Made by a program: the position numbers and the translations under genes
Notes under the pieces: model-generated
What the model was told of the DNA's origin: nothing
Database searches by the model: none
Seen by the model: only the letters and a program-made list of their open reading frames with translations
In this document: piece by piece, positions 63,327 to 64,000 of the stretch
Layout of the letters: each line of letters opens with the position of its first letter
How positions within the stretch are numbered: position 1 is the first letter of the stretch
Source: Desulfospira joergensenii DSM 10085
Lineage (GTDB): Bacteria; Desulfobacterota; Desulfobacteria; Desulfobacterales; Desulfobacteraceae
NCBI RefSeq assembly: GCF_000420085.1
Contig: NZ_ATUG01000002.1
Location: 310,001 to 374,000 of the forward strand
Direction of reading: 5' to 3'
Length of the DNA stretch: 64,000 bases

Positions 63327-64000
63327 TTTAACCTGCTTTTTTTGAATATCCAGCAGAAAACCGGCCCCCCTGTCAGGGCGGTAAGCACACCGATTGGGAT
63401 TTCATGGGGAAGAACCGCCCGGGTAATGGTATCGGCAAACAAAAGGAGTACCGCCCCTGCCAGCATGGATACGGGCAGCAGCTTCCGATTGTCGGGTCCG
63501 GTCAGGAATCGAATCATATGGGGGACCAGAAGGCCGACAAATCCGATGATTCCGGATACGGAAACAGATACGGCAGCCAGCATGGACCCGGTGAGCAGGA
63601 GGATGAGGATCACCTTTTTCAGATCGACCCCGAGGCTGGATGCGGCCCGTTCTCCCAGGGAGATGATATTCAGGTCTCTGGCATAGAAAATGGAAACCAG
63701 GAGACCAAAGAGCAGAAAAAGAAAGACCACCAGAAAATTAGCCCAGGTTTTGGAGGCAAAGCTGCCCATGAGCCAGAAGATAATGACCGATACCTGATCA
63801 TTGGCCAGAAATTTTAAAAAGCTGATGCCGGCGGATAAAATGGCAGCCACGATGATGCCGGACAGGATCAGGTTGTTGGAAGACAATCTGCTGACGCTTC
63901 CCTGACCGCCTCCCCTGGAGGAGGAGGAATAGGACAGGAATATGACAAAAAACAGGGTGGCAATGGCCCCGGCAAAGGCAAACCCGGGAATGGACACAAA
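63323..64000 (-). CDS. FecCD/BtuC-type ABC permease (N-terminus outside window)
   Basis: About 225 C-terminal residues; the frame is open to the window edge and a GTG at 63995-63997 is not a convincing start. Multiple helices and FecCD signatures: LILSGIIVAAILSAGISFL, WLMGSFASKTW, ERAASSLGVDLKKV and VSGIIGFVGLLVPHMIRFL. Inner-membrane channel of the corrinoid/metallophore importer. The operon promoter, and any cobalamin riboswitch, would lie beyond 64 kb. Confidence 0.92.
   Translation of the reverse strand, partial: FVSIPGFAFAGAIATLFFVIFLSYSSSSRGGGQGSVSRLSSNNLILSGIIVAAILSAGISFLKFLANDQVSVIIFWLMGSFASKTWANFLVVFLFLLFGLLVSIFYARDLNIISLGERAASSLGVDLKKVILILLLTGSMLAAVSVSVSGIIGFVGLLVPHMIRFLTGPDNRKLLPVSMLAGAVLLLFADTITRAVLPHEIPIGVLTALTGGPVFCWIFKKSRLK

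Noticed and set aside
1..64000. CRISPR arrays, tRNA or rRNA genes
   Set aside because: No regularly spaced repeats and no cloverleaf- or rRNA-like stretches were seen in the intergenic regions inspected by eye; a covariance-model scan was not possible.

Overview
The window looks like chromosomal DNA of an anaerobic, sulfate-reducer-like member of the Desulfobacterota (Desulfobacteraceae-type). This is an inference from gene content: L-lactate permease, tungsten-type aldehyde:ferredoxin oxidoreductase, TAXI-TRAP uptake, an anaerobic-type corrin pathway with a corrinoid/metallophore ABC importer, a GMC oxidoreductase with a cysteine motif, and many PAS/two-component proteins. Base composition is moderately GC-rich and even, except for an AT-rich accessory island at about 31.4-35.1 kb. 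No rRNA, tRNA or CRISPR array was seen.

Layout. 1-6.9 kb: heavy-metal efflux operon (TolC-like, CusB-like adaptor with a duplicated metal-binding module, CusA-like RND pump, Met/His-rich periplasmic protein), a strong terminator, then a decayed 3' fragment of a second RND gene. 7.5-9.9 kb: lactate permease with a promoter flanked by GntR/LldR-type operator-like palindromes. 9.9-13.2 kb (minus): lnt, prfB (with the +1 programmed frameshift) and an HD phosphohydrolase. 13.3-14.9 kb: PAS histidine kinase with receiver. 15.1 kb: FabG-like reductase. 16.2-22.7 kb: hsp20, lon, rlpA, gmhB, recD2, a tight stress/envelope run. 22.7-31.1 kb: an unknown membrane-anchored protein, radical SAM protein, transketolase, YjbQ-like enzyme, small DMT transporter, GNAT, D-2-hydroxyacid dehydrogenase and a proline-racemase-superfamily enzyme.

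31.1-35.1 kb is the accessory island, read here as a decayed integron. It holds the N-terminal remnant of an integron integrase on the minus strand, an attI-like stretch with a core-site match, two AT-rich cassette-like genes on the plus strand, and a 72-bp attC-like site between them. Downstream, an IS481-family element has been split by an IS256-family element, with a clear 9-bp target duplication. The IS256-family element carries an inverted repeat that could hide its own ribosome binding site in read-through transcripts.

35.4-47.8 kb: flavin-reductase-fold protein, crotonase-fold protein lacking the usual catalytic glutamates, GMC oxidoreductase, C_GCAxxG-type redox protein, unknown secreted protein, aldehyde:ferredoxin oxidoreductase, Crp/Fnr regulator with no usable AUG, TruA-like enzyme, TAXI-TRAP transporter and MarR regulator. 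47.8-53.9 kb: NarL-type response regulator with its Cache/PAS kinase, MoaD/ThiS-like protein, ThpR-like ligase/phosphodiesterase, and a FapA (DUF342) protein.

54-64 kb (minus): one long, translationally coupled corrinoid operon running from a BtuC-like permease (cut by the window end) through BtuD- and BtuF-like proteins, CobI/CbiL, a nucleoside-recognition-domain membrane protein, CbiET, CbiF, CbiG, CbiH/CobJ and CobO to CobQ. Import of corrinoid or metal and ring construction therefore appear to be expressed together.
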